A stretch of 51,585 nt of DNA from contig JAJFII010000044.1 of the NCBI GenBank assembly GCA_021775095.1, positions 1 through 51,585 on the forward strand. The letters run 5' to 3'. Each line of letters begins with the position of its first letter. Positions within the stretch are counted from its first letter, which is position 1. A program made the translations under genes and the position numbers. The notes below the pieces were generated by a model, which saw only the letters and a list, made by a program, of their open reading frames with translations, ran no database searches and had not been told where the DNA came from. Of the stretch, positions 8,371-18,949 are shown piece after piece. The DNA comes from Rhodospirillales bacterium (lineage in GTDB: Bacteria; Pseudomonadota; Alphaproteobacteria; Rhodospirillales; Casp-alpha2).

Positions 8371-8685
8371 GGACGGTTTAAAACCGGCTTTTTTCTGTTT
8401 TAAAAATTCCCAATGTTCGCCGGCCGCCATCAGGCAGGTCAGGCCCCTGGGATTGGTCAACAGAATCGTCCAACTGCCCTTTTCGGAACGGGTCACCTCA
8501 ACGACCGAACCATTGGCCGCCAATCCCATGGAGACCGGCGCTTCCTTGTAGGAGCCCTGTAATTGTTTGAGCAGGGCCGTCCGGGTGCCGCATACGGCCT
8601 GGGCAGACGCCGGAGCGCCAAGGATGGGTAATACGGCAACGGCAAAAGCAAGGGGGACTAAGGCGCTTTTATAAAGGGTTCTCAT
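8368..8685 (-). CDS. Small secreted protein of unknown function
   Basis: A 105-residue protein. The ATG at 8685 is chosen because a textbook GAGGAGA lies 6 bases upstream; earlier in-frame starts would add a hydrophilic stretch before the signal peptide. Residues 1-30 form a Sec signal peptide ending ASAQA, so the mature protein of about 75 residues is periplasmic or secreted. It has two cysteines (VCGTRTALL and LTCLM) that could form a disulphide. The mature part resembles small alphaproteobacterial envelope proteins of unknown role. Its stop codon lies in the 22-bp repeat array. Confidence 0.65.
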   Translation of the reverse strand: MRTLYKSALVPLAFAVAVLPILGAPASAQAVCGTRTALLKQLQGSYKEAPVSMGLAANGSVVEVTRSEKGSWTILLTNPRGLTCLMAAGEHWEFLKQKKAGFKPS

Positions 8686-9090
8686 GAGCTTTCTCCTCAT
8701 CAGATGACCGAAAACCATGCCTTCCGGTCGATGGCGTTTCCCTTTACGGGGGAAAATCCCCGTCCCTGTTTTTCCTTTTCCTGTTTCGTTGCCCCATATC
8801 TCCTTTTTCAGGGTGTTCATTAAATCAGGCAATCGCTGATATTTGGTTAATACCGGTTAACCGGTTCTTTTTGTTACCTTAAACATAGGGCATTCCCGGT
8901 GGATACGCCAATCAATGACGGTAAACAGGACGTGAAGCGATTGTGTATTTAAGCCTTAGAGGGTGCCCGATCCGACCGCAAGTGCACGGCTGAACGGTTA
9001 TCTGGGCGGCACCGCAATTGTGGTGTTTCCGGCGGCGCGGCGACGGGTTAAACTGCCGCCAAATCCAACGCCTGACCCAAGGGATGCCCG
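8686..9090. other. Gap upstream of polA
   Basis: About 400 bases with no supported gene. It must hold the promoters of the minus-strand secreted protein and of polA. The AT-rich stretch 8815-8890 (with TAATACCGGTTAACCGG) is the likeliest promoter area, but no clear paired -35/-10 boxes were found. Confidence 0.35.
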
Positions 9091-11862
9091 ATGACTGCTC
9101 AACCGAAACATGTTTTTTTAATTGATGGATCGGGATTTATATTCCGGGCTTTTCACGGCCTTCCGCCCATGGTCAGCCCCGGCGGTATCCCGGTAAATGC
9201 GGTTTTTGGGTTCACCAAAATGTTAATGAAGATTTTGGCCGATACGGACGCAGATCATATTGCCGTAATCTTTGATCGGGCCCGTAAAACCTTTCGGTCC
9301 GATATTTATGCCGATTACAAAGCCCATCGCCCGCCGCCGCCCGACGAGTTGATCCCGCAGTTTGAGCTGGTCCGCGAAGCCACCCGGGCGCTGAATGTGC
9401 CGGCTGTCGACATGGAAGGGTTCGAAGCCGATGACCTGATTGCCACCTACGCCAAACAGGCGGCTGCCGGTGGCGCCGAGGTCACCATTGTTTCCTCGGA
9501 TAAGGATCTGATGCAACTGGTCGATGACAAAATCACCATGCTCGACGCCATGAAAAACAAACTCATTGGCCCCGACCAGGTGTTTGAAAAATTTGGCGTT
9601 GGCCCGGACCGGGTGATCGATGTCCAGGCCCTGGCTGGCGATTCCGCCGATAATGTACCCGGTGTCCAGGGAATTGGTGTTAAAACAGCGGCCTTGTTGA
9701 TTAATGAATATGGCGATCTCGACACCGTCTTGGCTCGGGCCGGGGAAATCAAACAGCCAAAACGCCGGCAAAGCCTGCTCGAACAGGCCGACATGGCGCG
9801 CACCTCGCGGCAACTGGTTACCCTGGAAGTCGATGTGCCGATCGAAGTGCCCTTGGCGGATTTTGATGTGCGCCAACCGGATCCGGAAACCCTCATGGAA
9901 TTTCTGCGCCAACAGGGTTTTAAATCCCTGATCACCGCCATGGAAGGGCGGTTCGGACTGGAACCGGGGTCCGGCAGCCAGGCGGCAGGAGCAGCCGCCG
10001 CCGAAACCGTTTATGAACTGGTACAAACGCCCGAGGCTCTGCAAACTTGGGTCGATGCGGCCAATCGGGAAGGTCTGGTTGCGGTTGATACGGAGACCAC
10101 GGGCCTGAACGCCCTGCGCGCGAAAATTGTCGGCATCTCGCTCTGCGTCCAGCCGGGCAAGGCCTGTTATATCCCCCTCGCCCACGCCTCAGCCAAAGAT
10201 CCCACCATGCTTGATCTTTTGGATGCAGCCGATTCTCCAAGTCCTTCAGAAGACATAAAACAGATTGAGTTATCCACAGCCGTTGCCCTGCTTAAACCGT
10301 TACTTGAAGATCCCGCCGTTTTAAAGATCGGGCAAAACATTAAATACGACATGCATATTTTTGAAAATATTGGCATTTCTCTTTATCCGGTTGATGACAC
10401 CATGTTGCTTTCCTACTGTCTCGAAGGTGGCCTGCATGGTCACGGCATGGACGAGTTGGCGCGGACTTTCCTCGGCCATGAAACGATTAAATTCAAAGAG
10501 GTCGCCGGCACCGGAAAATCCCAGGTCACCTTCGACCGGGTGCCGCTCGATAAAGCTTTGGATTATGCCGCCGAAGACGCCGAAGTGACCCTGCGTTTGC
10601 ATCAAACCTTCAAACCGCGTTTGGCCGAAGAACATATGGTCAGTATTTACGAAACCCTGGAGCGCCCCCTGATCGCCGTCATGCGGCGCATGGAAGCCTG
10701 CGGCATTAAAACCGATGCGACGGAACTGAAACGCCTGTCCGATGATTTTGCCGCCCGGCTGGCCGACCTGGAAATTGAAATTCACAAACTTGCCGGTCGG
10801 CCCTTTAATATCGGATCGCCGAAACAGTTGGGGGAAATCCTGTTTGACGAAATGGCCATACCCGGCGGCAAAAAAGGCAAAACCGGGGCCTATGGGACCG
10901 GTGCCGACATTCTGGAGACCCTGGTTCACCAGGGCCACGAGTTGCCCGCCCGGGTCCTCGACTGGCGCCAGTTGGCCAAATTAAAAAGCACCTACACCGA
11001 TGCCCTGATCAACGAAATCAACCCAAAAACCGGACGCATCCACACGTCGTATTCACAAGCCGTGGCATCAACCGGCCGGCTGGCCTCGTCCGATCCGAAT
11101 CTGCAGAACATCCCCGTGCGCTCGGACGAGGGGCGCAAGATCCGGCGGGCTTTTGTCGCCGACACAAACATGACTTTGTTATCCGCCGACTATTCGCAGA
11201 TCGAGCTGCGCCTGCTCGCCCATGTGGCGGAAATTGATGTCCTCAAGGAAGCTTTTCATGCCGGCCAGGACATTCATGCGATCACCGCATCCCAGGTATT
11301 TGATGTCCCCATTGAGGGCATGGATCCGATGATCAGACGCAACGCAAAAGCCATTAATTTTGGCATCATCTATGGCATTTCCGCCTTTGGTCTGGCCCGC
11401 CAATTGGCGATTTCCAATTCCGAAGCAGCACACTATATCGATGCCTACTTCGAGCGATACCCGGGCATCCGCGCCTATATGGACCGGACCAAAGAGGAAG
11501 CCCGGACCTTTGGTTATGTGATGACGCCGTTTGGCCGCAAATGCCACGTCCGCGGCATCAACGACAAAAACCCCAACCACCGGGGCATGGCCGAACGGGC
11601 CGCCATCAACGCGCCCATTCAAGGCGGTGCCGCTGACATCATCAAACGCGCCATGTTGTTAATGCCGCCGGCCCTTGCCAAGGCCAACCTCGGTGCCAAA
11701 ATGCTGTTGCAGGTGCATGATGAATTGATCTTCGAAGTGCCCGATTCCGAGATCGATAAAACCGTGGCGGCGGTCAAAAAAACCATGGAAAGTGCGGCCG
11801 ACCTGAGCGTTCCCCTGGTTGTTGATACGGGCTTAGGTGCCAATTGGGATGATGCGCATTAG
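9091..11862 (+). CDS. polA: DNA polymerase I
   Basis: A 923-residue enzyme for Okazaki-fragment processing and repair synthesis. Residues 1-290 are the 5'-3' nuclease (FLIDGSGFIFRAFHG start, EADDLIA, SSDKDLMQLV, GDSADNVPGV). The 3'-5' proofreading domain follows with VAVDTETTGL near residue 331 and KIGQNIKYD, so its metal-binding acidic residues look intact. The polymerase domain carries the A motif DYSQIELRLLAH (about 699), the B-motif region RRNAKAINFGIIYG and the C motif QVHDELIFEV (about 873). Length is normal for a three-domain enzyme. An AAGGGA ribosome site precedes the ATG. It is convergent with the chemoreceptor gene. Confidence 0.98.
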   Translation: MTAQPKHVFLIDGSGFIFRAFHGLPPMVSPGGIPVNAVFGFTKMLMKILADTDADHIAVIFDRARKTFRSDIYADYKAHRPPPPDELIPQFELVREATRALNVPAVDMEGFEADDLIATYAKQAAAGGAEVTIVSSDKDLMQLVDDKITMLDAMKNKLIGPDQVFEKFGVGPDRVIDVQALAGDSADNVPGVQGIGVKTAALLINEYGDLDTVLARAGEIKQPKRRQSLLEQADMARTSRQLVTLEVDVPIEVPLADFDVRQPDPETLMEFLRQQGFKSLITAMEGRFGLEPGSGSQAAGAAAAETVYELVQTPEALQTWVDAANREGLVAVDTETTGLNALRAKIVGISLCVQPGKACYIPLAHASAKDPTMLDLLDAADSPSPSEDIKQIELSTAVALLKPLLEDPAVLKIGQNIKYDMHIFENIGISLYPVDDTMLLSYCLEGGLHGHGMDELARTFLGHETIKFKEVAGTGKSQVTFDRVPLDKALDYAAEDAEVTLRLHQTFKPRLAEEHMVSIYETLERPLIAVMRRMEACGIKTDATELKRLSDDFAARLADLEIEIHKLAGRPFNIGSPKQLGEILFDEMAIPGGKKGKTGAYGTGADILETLVHQGHELPARVLDWRQLAKLKSTYTDALINEINPKTGRIHTSYSQAVASTGRLASSDPNLQNIPVRSDEGRKIRRAFVADTNMTLLSADYSQIELRLLAHVAEIDVLKEAFHAGQDIHAITASQVFDVPIEGMDPMIRRNAKAINFGIIYGISAFGLARQLAISNSEAAHYIDAYFERYPGIRAYMDRTKEEARTFGYVMTPFGRKCHVRGINDKNPNHRGMAERAAINAPIQGGAADIIKRAMLLMPPALAKANLGAKMLLQVHDELIFEVPDSEIDKTVAAVKKTMESAADLSVPLVVDTGLGANWDDAH

Positions 11863-11869
11863 CGCCTTT

Positions 11870-11892
11870 CCGCCCTTTTTGGGCGGTGATTA
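11870..11892 (+). terminator. Terminator-like hairpin after polA
   Basis: CCGCCC (11870-11875) pairs with GGGCGG (11881-11886) around a five-T loop, 7 bases after the polA stop, followed by an AT-rich tract. Confidence 0.55.
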
Positions 11893-11910
11893 TTTTCTCT
11901 GGTCAGGCGG

Positions 11911-11946
11911 AAAGACCCGGCATCGCGTAGGTTACCCGGGTCTTTT
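11911..11946. terminator. Two-way terminator between polA and the chemoreceptor gene
   Basis: A perfect 10-bp stem, AAAGACCCGG (11911-11920) with CCGGGTCTTT (11936-11945), around a 15-base loop. A T run follows on the plus strand. It sits between two convergent genes and could serve both. Confidence 0.6.
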
Positions 11947-11973
11947 CAACGGAGCCAACGGGATACTTGCCGG

Positions 11974-14900
11974 CTAAACTGCGGATATTTTATTCAAAAA
12001 ACTGTCGACCTGATCGCGCAGCAAATTGGATCTTTGGGCAACGGACTGGGCGGTTTTCAGAACTTCGTTAGCGGCCCCACCCGTCTCGTTCGCAGCGACG
12101 GAAACACCGGTGATATTTTTGGTTACTTCTGAGGTGCCGGCCGAGACCTCGTGCACGTTCATGACGATCTCCTGAACTGCCGAGCCCTGTTGTTCAACGG
12201 CGGCGGAAATACTCGACGAAATGATCCCCATTTTTTCGATAACATCGCTGACGTTGCCAATCGCCGCCACGGACCGTTCTGTCACCTGTTGAATTTCTGT
12301 AACTTGCCCGGTGATTTCCTCGGTGGCTTTTGCCGTTTGATTGGCGAGGTTTTTCACTTCGGAGGCGACAACCGCAAATCCCTTGCCCGCATCTCCGGCG
12401 CGCGCCGCCTCAATGGTGGCGTTGAGCGCCAGCAAATTGGTCTGTTCCGCGATATCGTTTATCAGGCTGACCACGTCGCCAATTTTATTGACCGAGCGGG
12501 ACAGCCCTTGGATCATATCGTTGGCGCTGGAACCCTCCGACCGGGCGGTTTTTGTGATGGTCTCGGATTCGGAAATCTGGCGGCTGATTTCATTTCCAGA
12601 GGCACCGAGTTCCTCGGCCGCCGACGCCACCGTTGCGACGTTTGCAGCCGCTTGATTTGCCGCCGCAGCAACGGCGCTTGCCTGGTGCGAGGTTTGTTCT
12701 GCCGTCGTCGACATGGACTGGGATGAGGCTTCGAGTTCTGTCGATGCCGACAAAACGACCGACAAGGCTTCGTTGACTTCGCCTTTGAAGGTGTTCAACA
12801 ACTGGTCGATGGTTTCTGCCCGCTTGTGCCGCGCTTGATTTTCCAGTTGTTCTTTTTCCGCCAGGTCTTCAGCCCGGATCATGTTTTCCTTAAAGACTTG
12901 AACCGCGTTGGCCATTTCGCCAATTTCATCCCGACGTTCGGTTCCTGGAATTTCGACTTCCAGGTTTTTCCCTGCCAGGGCACCCATGGCGTCGGTCATT
13001 TTTTTGATGGGTCCACTCAACGAGCGGGCCATTAAAAAACCACAGCCGGCGATCGCCAAAATGCCAACGGCTGCAAAAACCAACATCATGAGCTGTAACT
13101 CTCGGATCGGCGCAAAGGCCTCGGATTCGTCAATTTCCGCCATCAAAGCCCAAGTCGCTTCGCCGACTTGTACCTGCGTATAGGCGGAAAGAACCGGGTT
13201 GCCGTTATAATCAATTACAATTTCTGAACCGGTTTCCCCGGCCAACGCTTTGTTGGAGGCCACCGAATTAACACTGCCTTTCTTGGGATTTGCGAACGAT
13301 GCTTTGACCGTGTGATTGACCTGATCGAGGAATGAGTCCGAACGCATCAACTTGTCTGGGCCGACCAGATAACTCTCACCCGATTGGCCCATGCCTTCAC
13401 GCTGTTGCATGATGTGATTTATCGAATCCAGGGAAAGTTGCAAGGCAACAATAAGCTCGGTTTTTCCCTTACTGATGACCGGCTGGGCAATAAATCCAGC
13501 CGGATCATTGTTGCTCGGTCCGTAGGGTGCAAAGTCGGCGACCCCGTATTTTTTGGAAGCCAGGACGTCACGGGTTAATTTGCCGAGACCCGAGTCTTTG
13601 TAAGGGCCGTTCACCATGTTGGTTTGATAGTCAGCCTCGTGGGTCGCTGAATAAAAAACATAACCATTGGGGTTCATTAAAAACAGATCGTAATAACCAT
13701 ATTTTTCGATGTATTTGGCAAAATAATCCTTGCCCGACGCATCAATCGGCACAAAGGCTTCGGCGACGTCGATTTCGGCAAGCAATCCCCAGCTCAGGGC
13801 GCCAACTTTTACCGGCGTATAAGACGACAGAACTGGATTGTTGTTATAATCGAGCACAATATCAGCACCGGATTTACCGGCCAGCGCCGCCTTCGAGGCT
13901 TCGGTTAAAACCGCGCCCTTGGAGGGATCGCGAAAGGATGCCGTTACCGTGTGATATTTGGGGTCCAGGTAAGAATCTGAGCGCATCAATTGATCGGGGC
14001 CAACCAGATAGGTTTCTCCGGTTTTACCAAGGCCGGCCCGTTCGCCCATTATCGAGGTAATTTTATCCAAGGGCATTTGGAAAACCAATACACCGGTCAT
14101 TTGCCCGTTTTCAAATATTGGCGATGCGATAAATCCCGCCGGGGCGTCATAGGATGGGGTGTAAAGTTTATAGTCAACAAGCGCCACAGTGCCCGGTTCC
14201 TTGAGGGCCCGGGCGCGCTTGAAGGCATCGGCAAAGTTTGTCTTCGACCACGGGCCGCTGATCAGCGACGTGCCGAAATCCAGCTCCTTAAAAACCGAAT
14301 AGACAATGGTTCCGTTGGTCGGCTCGACCAGGAAAATATCGTAATAGCCGAATTTTTCCAGATAGTTGCGGATCGTCGGATGCACTTTTTTATGGTAAGC
14401 GCTGTACCGCGATGGGTCCGCACCGGCGTCCAGAATATGCTTTGAGCCCAGGGGGTTTTTATTTAATCGAATGTATTCATGCTGCAGGGCCACCGCGTCA
14501 TCGCTCAATTGAGCAAGCCATTTATCGGTGGGCGGATTAACGCCATTTTGCTTGACATATTCGGTTGCAAAATCACCGGTATAATATTCAGCAAGGCTTT
14601 CCCGCATCGCCTTTATTCGGGCCGGATCCATGGCATTGTCGTCGCGGAACGTCGCCGCTGTGTGCGCAAAGGTCCTCATGGCATCGACGATCATGCCGTT
14701 TTCAGAAAACGTGATCACCTGGTCGTTAATGTGCTGAAAATAACTTTCAATGGCGTTTTTTTTAATTTCACGGACGGCCGTTAACTTGGCAAATGCTTCC
14801 TGGCGCAGGGTGCTGACGGTCTCCACAAGCACCCCCATATCGCTTTGCCGTTCGGCAAAAAAACTCTCCATTTGAGCCTTTTTTATGGCACGAACGGATT

Positions 14901-15054
14901 CCAGTCGATCAAACGCCGCTGAATTCAGGGCATCGCTTGATTTGTTTACGGCCAGGAGGCCTATAACAGCAAATGGCACAATTCCAATGACAAGAAACGC
15001 GGCAATTAATTTTGGACCAATCTTTAGTCGGGTCGACGGAAGGGAAATCGTCAT
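11974..15054 (-). CDS. Methyl-accepting chemotaxis protein with duplicated sensor module
   Basis: A 1026-residue chemoreceptor. TM1 spans about residues 16-36 and TM2 about 652-676, giving a very large periplasmic sensor. The sensor contains two similar units, roughly 229-434 and 445-648. Each holds a Y(L/I)EK(F/Y)GYYD motif, a GPDxLMRSDS(Y/F)LD motif and a late (L/M)AEID(V/E)(A/S)EAF(V/A)PI, pointing to a Cache-like domain that was duplicated. A HAMP linker follows TM2, then the cytoplasmic signalling hairpin with [20 protein letters not shown]. No CheR-binding pentapeptide is seen at the end (KISAV). The ligand is unknown. No che genes are nearby. Confidence 0.93.
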   Translation of the reverse strand: MTISLPSTRLKIGPKLIAAFLVIGIVPFAVIGLLAVNKSSDALNSAAFDRLESVRAIKKAQMESFFAERQSDMGVLVETVSTLRQEAFAKLTAVREIKKNAIESYFQHINDQVITFSENGMIVDAMRTFAHTAATFRDDNAMDPARIKAMRESLAEYYTGDFATEYVKQNGVNPPTDKWLAQLSDDAVALQHEYIRLNKNPLGSKHILDAGADPSRYSAYHKKVHPTIRNYLEKFGYYDIFLVEPTNGTIVYSVFKELDFGTSLISGPWSKTNFADAFKRARALKEPGTVALVDYKLYTPSYDAPAGFIASPIFENGQMTGVLVFQMPLDKITSIMGERAGLGKTGETYLVGPDQLMRSDSYLDPKYHTVTASFRDPSKGAVLTEASKAALAGKSGADIVLDYNNNPVLSSYTPVKVGALSWGLLAEIDVAEAFVPIDASGKDYFAKYIEKYGYYDLFLMNPNGYVFYSATHEADYQTNMVNGPYKDSGLGKLTRDVLASKKYGVADFAPYGPSNNDPAGFIAQPVISKGKTELIVALQLSLDSINHIMQQREGMGQSGESYLVGPDKLMRSDSFLDQVNHTVKASFANPKKGSVNSVASNKALAGETGSEIVIDYNGNPVLSAYTQVQVGEATWALMAEIDESEAFAPIRELQLMMLVFAAVGILAIAGCGFLMARSLSGPIKKMTDAMGALAGKNLEVEIPGTERRDEIGEMANAVQVFKENMIRAEDLAEKEQLENQARHKRAETIDQLLNTFKGEVNEALSVVLSASTELEASSQSMSTTAEQTSHQASAVAAAANQAAANVATVASAAEELGASGNEISRQISESETITKTARSEGSSANDMIQGLSRSVNKIGDVVSLINDIAEQTNLLALNATIEAARAGDAGKGFAVVASEVKNLANQTAKATEEITGQVTEIQQVTERSVAAIGNVSDVIEKMGIISSSISAAVEQQGSAVQEIVMNVHEVSAGTSEVTKNITGVSVAANETGGAANEVLKTAQSVAQRSNLLRDQVDSFLNKISAV

Positions 15055-15526
15055 AGAATACCTCTAAATGAGCAGTTAAAAATCATCGACCATCCTATTC
15101 GGTTGCGTTACAGATACACCCATCGAGCCTTATTGTATGTTTCCACACATATACCAATTGTTTCCATATGTAGCCCAAATCAACTTATGGGCGTGAAATT
15201 TAATTCGCTACTCGGAATTCTGTAAACACCGCCACATCGCCGGTATGGCGACCGGTTTGACGTTGTCGCCAGAGATTTTGGTCCGCCAGCGAATCCGGCT
15301 CTGGATTTTGTCCATAAGACTGCCGGCAAAAATCGATGGCCGGCTCTCTAGGAGCGAACCGCTTCACAAACATTTTAAAAAAACACCTATATTTCAATAA
15401 CTTAAATCTTATTCTATCGTTAGTTTTTCATCTGTGCGACCCGTCACATACGTGACCTTTACCTGTCGTTAACACTCTCCTCCTATACCTATTTCTGGAG
15501 AACCGCGCACACGGGGGAGAACACCC
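15055..15526. other. Gap upstream of the chemoreceptor gene
   Basis: About 470 bases between divergent genes. AT-rich, with TGTTTCCACACATATACC and TTGTTTCCATATGTA as two related words near 15137-15175. A 65-codon minus-strand frame (15200-15397) has no recognisable feature and is not called. Confidence 0.35.
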
Positions 15527-15868
15527 ATGCCGAACGAATCGAGAGACTTGGCTTTTAACCGCGACGAACTGAAAACCGTGGCCAGCCATTACCTGACCCT
15601 GACCGGCCACCATATGGCCGAGTTTAAACCCCAGAATATCATCATCGGTTGTGAACCTACCCGGGCCCTGCGCGTTGTCTTTATCGAGAACTCGGCATCG
15701 AACGTCGGCCAGGTCGACCTGGACACGACCCAATTAAAAGACGCACTGATCTGTTATTGCCGGGACCATGGCATTCCGATCCCGCAAAATGCGGTTAAAA
15801 CTGTCCAAACCCAGGGCGAACAGATTATCATGACGATCCGCCGCTCGGTCGCCCAGCAAGTCGCTTAA
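15527..15868 (+). CDS. Conserved-looking hypothetical protein
   Basis: A 113-residue soluble protein with no signal peptide or membrane segment. The GGGGGAGAACACCC leader gives a good ribosome site before ATG 15527. The sequence mixes strands and helices (RALRVVFIENSAS, QIIMTIRRSV) and has two nearby cysteines. I do not recognise the family. Codon use and GC content match the neighbouring core genes, so it is probably a native gene. Confidence 0.6.
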   Translation: MPNESRDLAFNRDELKTVASHYLTLTGHHMAEFKPQNIIIGCEPTRALRVVFIENSASNVGQVDLDTTQLKDALICYCRDHGIPIPQNAVKTVQTQGEQIIMTIRRSVAQQVA

Positions 15869-16141
15869 ACGGGTTGCAGACGGTTTCGAATAAACCGACA
15901 AACGGACATCTTCCCACGGATTTTGCAGCTTCGCCTGTGGTGCTGTAAGGCGACGGCCTCTGGCAAGGCGATGTGACACAGACATAAACGCCACGCCGGT
16001 GCCGTTTGGTTTGCCTGTCGGCTCCATTGGCGGCGGTGGAAAACCTTGACCATGGCGCACTTCGCCTGCATCTTTTCCCCCTTGCACAAGGGTGCCTTTC
16101 TGTGGTCCCTATGGGTCTTTATGTGGTGAAGGTTGGAATTC

Positions 16142-17092
16142 ATGGCTGACTATCTGCCGTTTGATCAGGTCCGGCGAATTGCGGTACTTGGCACGGGCAC
16201 CATTGGCGCCAGTTGGACCGCCTATTTTCTAGCCCGCGGGTATGCGGTCTCGGCCTGGGATCCGGGCGACGGCTGGAAGGCCAACCTCCGGGAATTCATT
16301 GATCGGGCCTGGCCACAACTGCAAACCATAGGCCTTGAACCGGGTGCCGATACCGCAGCGTTGACCTTTCTTGACGACCCGGTCTCCGCCGTCAGCACGG
16401 CCGATTTTGTCCAGGAGAACGCGCCCGAGCGCCTCGACATAAAAAAAGAACTGTACGGCAAAATTGATTATGCCCTGCCCGCCCAGGCGATTTTTTCAAG
16501 CAGCACGTCGGGACTTATTCTCAGCGAGTTGGTGGCCGATCTTGGCACCTCGCACCGATTTGTTGTCGGACACCCGTTTAACCCGCCGCACCTCATCCCG
16601 CTGGTTGAGGTGGTTGGTGCCCGGCAAACGGACCCGGCGGTGATCGACTGGGCCATGGGGTTTTACAAACACATTGGCAAACATCCGATCCGCATCCGTA
16701 AAGAGGTGCCGGGCCACCTGGCCAATCGGTTACAGGCCGCATTGTGGCGGGAAGCCACCTGGGCAGTGGTCAATGATTTGGCCTCTGTCGAGGATATCAA
16801 TGCCGCCATCTCCCAGGGTCCCGGTCTGCGCCTGGCGGTGATGGGGCCGCATATGATTTTTAACCTGACCGGCGGCAAGGGCGGGTTCGAAAAATTCTAC
16901 AGCCACTTCGGACCGGCCATGGAAAGCTGGTGGCAGACCATGCAGGGGGAACCGGAACTGACGCCCGAATTGTGTGCTCAGATTGTTGACGGCCTGCGGG
17001 AGGAAGCCGGCGAGCGGACCATTAATGACCTGGAAGCCGAGCGCGATCGTAAATTATTGGCCGTTCTCAAGGCCCTGCGGGACACCACCTGA
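16142..17092 (+). CDS. L-carnitine dehydrogenase-like 3-hydroxyacyl dehydrogenase
   Basis: A 316-residue NAD enzyme. ATG 16142 is chosen; TTG 16133 is in frame but is itself part of the likely ribosome site AAGGTTGGA. Rossmann motif VLGTGTIGASW lies near residue 16, followed by the catalytic segment SSSTSG, VVGHPFNPPHLIPLVEVVG (active-site His) and EVPGHLANRLQAALWREA. The C-terminal GPGLRLAVMGPH segment is typical of carnitine dehydrogenases rather than fatty-acid oxidation enzymes. The probable reaction is L-carnitine to 3-dehydrocarnitine. The usual partner genes (3-keto acid cleavage enzyme, thioesterase) are absent, so the substrate is tentative. Confidence 0.8.
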   Translation: MADYLPFDQVRRIAVLGTGTIGASWTAYFLARGYAVSAWDPGDGWKANLREFIDRAWPQLQTIGLEPGADTAALTFLDDPVSAVSTADFVQENAPERLDIKKELYGKIDYALPAQAIFSSSTSGLILSELVADLGTSHRFVVGHPFNPPHLIPLVEVVGARQTDPAVIDWAMGFYKHIGKHPIRIRKEVPGHLANRLQAALWREATWAVVNDLASVEDINAAISQGPGLRLAVMGPHMIFNLTGGKGGFEKFYSHFGPAMESWWQTMQGEPELTPELCAQIVDGLREEAGERTINDLEAERDRKLLAVLKALRDTT

Positions 17093-17115
17093 CAACAGCC
17101 ATGACACGGCCCGCC

Positions 17116-17739
17116 TCAGGCGACGGCCAACCGTGATTTTCGCCGTCGTTTTTTAAGATACCCGACCAGCCGATAGCCCAACAACAGCAACACCGCACCA
17201 CCATACATAAGGGGTTCGAGCTGCACCCCCTTGCGCATCATAAAGAAGTGTAAACAACCGGCGGCGGCGGCCAGGTAGACCAATTTATGCAGGCGGTTCC
17301 AGTTTTTGCCGCCGATCCGTTTGATCATGCCTTTGGTCGAGGTCACCGCCAGGGCCAGCAGAATCACCGCTGCGACCATGCCGACCGTGATGTAGGTGCG
17401 TTTGGTGATATCGAGCCAGATGGCGTTCCAGTCGAAATACTGATCGAGCCCGACATAACTCGACAGATGGAGAACCACATAAAAGAAGGCAAATAAACCC
17501 AGCAACCGGCGAAACCGGGTCAGCCCTGCCCAACCGGTGAGGCCACGAAGCGGGGTTATGGCGAGGGCAAAAATTACAAACTTCAACGCCCACTCGCCCA
17601 AATAACGGTTCAAAAACTCGATCGGATTGGCGGTTAGCCCGCCCGAATAGGCGAGCCAGGCCAATCCCCCTAAAGGCCCAAGGCACAAAACCCAGACCAC
17701 GGGTTTAAGAACCCGCCTGATCAATTTATCCTGTGTCAT
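17116..17739 (-). CDS. msrQ: MsrQ haem-binding membrane subunit
   Basis: A 207-residue integral membrane protein with about six hydrophobic segments and conserved histidines (VVLHLSSYVG, NRLHKLVYLAAAAGCLHFFM) that would hold haem. This is the YedZ/MsrQ family, which passes electrons from the respiratory chain to periplasmic MsrP for repair of oxidised methionines. It lies 25 bases downstream of msrP in the same direction, the standard order, and the C-terminal tail is rich in Lys and Arg (cytoplasmic). Confidence 0.92.
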   Translation of the reverse strand: MTQDKLIRRVLKPVVWVLCLGPLGGLAWLAYSGGLTANPIEFLNRYLGEWALKFVIFALAITPLRGLTGWAGLTRFRRLLGLFAFFYVVLHLSSYVGLDQYFDWNAIWLDITKRTYITVGMVAAVILLALAVTSTKGMIKRIGGKNWNRLHKLVYLAAAAGCLHFFMMRKGVQLEPLMYGGAVLLLLGYRLVGYLKKRRRKSRLAVA

Positions 17740-17764
17740 TAACCGGTCACCGACGGATAGGGCA

Positions 17765-18733
17765 CTAATAAAATTTATTCAAATCCATGCCCGTATACAG
17801 CGCCGCAACGTCTTCCTCGTAGCCGTTAAAGCTTAACGTCGGGCGTTTCAGAAATTCACCAATGCGGCGCTCCTTGGCCTGGCTCCAGCGCGGGTGATTT
17901 TTGCCCGGGTTGACGTTGGAATAAAACCCGTATTCCCGGGCACCGGCCATGTTCCACGAGGTCGGCGGCTGATCCTTGGTGAAGGAAATGCGAACAATCG
18001 ACTTAATGCTTTTAAAACCGTATTTCCACGGCACCACCAAACGAATGGGCGCGCCATTTTGACTGGGCAATTCCTCGCCATATAAGCCAACGGCCATCAG
18101 GGTCAGCGGATTCATCGCTTCATCCATGCGCAACCCTTCGCGGTAGGGCCATTCGAGGACCTGACGCCGTTGCCCGGACATGCGTTCCGGGTCATTTAGG
18201 GTCTCAAAGGCGACATATTTGGCGTCGTTCTTAGGTCCCAGACGTTTGACCAAATCGGCCAGCGGCAGACCAACCCAGGGAATCACCATGGACCAGGCCT
18301 CGACGCAGCGGAACCGGTAAACACGCTCTTCCAGTTTGTGGGGTTTGATCAGGTCTTCGTAGGAATAGGTACCCGGATTATCGACTTCACCGTCGACCAC
18401 AACGGACCAGGGTTTGGGCTGAAAATCCTTGGCATAAAGCGCCGGGTCCTGTTTGCCGGTACCGAATTCATAAAAATTATTATAACTGGTTATCGATTCG
18501 TAGTCCGTCAGGTCTTCGCCAAGGGAGTCCTGGGTCCATTTGGTCGGCTGCACACCGGCCAGTTTTTTGCCGCGGCCGGTGCGGGCAAAGGCCGGCGGCG
18601 CGATCGATCCGGCGGCAAAACCGACCCCGGCGATGGCCGCCGTTCTGAGAAACTGACGGCGGGCGTCGAACAATGACTTCGGTGTGATTTCAGAGGATTT
18701 TACATCCGATGCGTTGGCAGATTTTATGAGCAT
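17765..18733 (-). CDS. msrP: MsrP, periplasmic methionine-sulfoxide reductase catalytic subunit
   Basis: A 322-residue molybdenum enzyme. The Tat signal RRQFLRT (residues 25-31) with a following hydrophobic stretch ending PPAFA shows export of the folded, cofactor-loaded protein. The cofactor-ligating cysteine is C143 in YRFRCVEAW. Other family marks are [16 protein letters not shown] and the YGFYSNVNP segment. It reduces methionine sulfoxide in damaged periplasmic proteins using electrons from MsrQ, encoded immediately downstream. Confidence 0.94.
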   Translation of the reverse strand: MLIKSANASDVKSSEITPKSLFDARRQFLRTAAIAGVGFAAGSIAPPAFARTGRGKKLAGVQPTKWTQDSLGEDLTDYESITSYNNFYEFGTGKQDPALYAKDFQPKPWSVVVDGEVDNPGTYSYEDLIKPHKLEERVYRFRCVEAWSMVIPWVGLPLADLVKRLGPKNDAKYVAFETLNDPERMSGQRRQVLEWPYREGLRMDEAMNPLTLMAVGLYGEELPSQNGAPIRLVVPWKYGFKSIKSIVRISFTKDQPPTSWNMAGAREYGFYSNVNPGKNHPRWSQAKERRIGEFLKRPTLSFNGYEEDVAALYTGMDLNKFY

Positions 18734-18949
18734 TTAGGCCTCTCCAAAAGAAGTCAGATTACCACATGGGTCTGAATTTTGTCTCCGACCCCGATAATCT
18801 TATAAGATTACCCCATTTTCATACGCCAAAACACCATTTTACCGCCAGTGACAAATACTTCACAATTTTGCGATATGTACGTTAACGCGGGAAATCATCG
18901 TGCAGAACCATTTGTTTCAGCGGCCAACCCTTTGTATAAGATCATCGAC

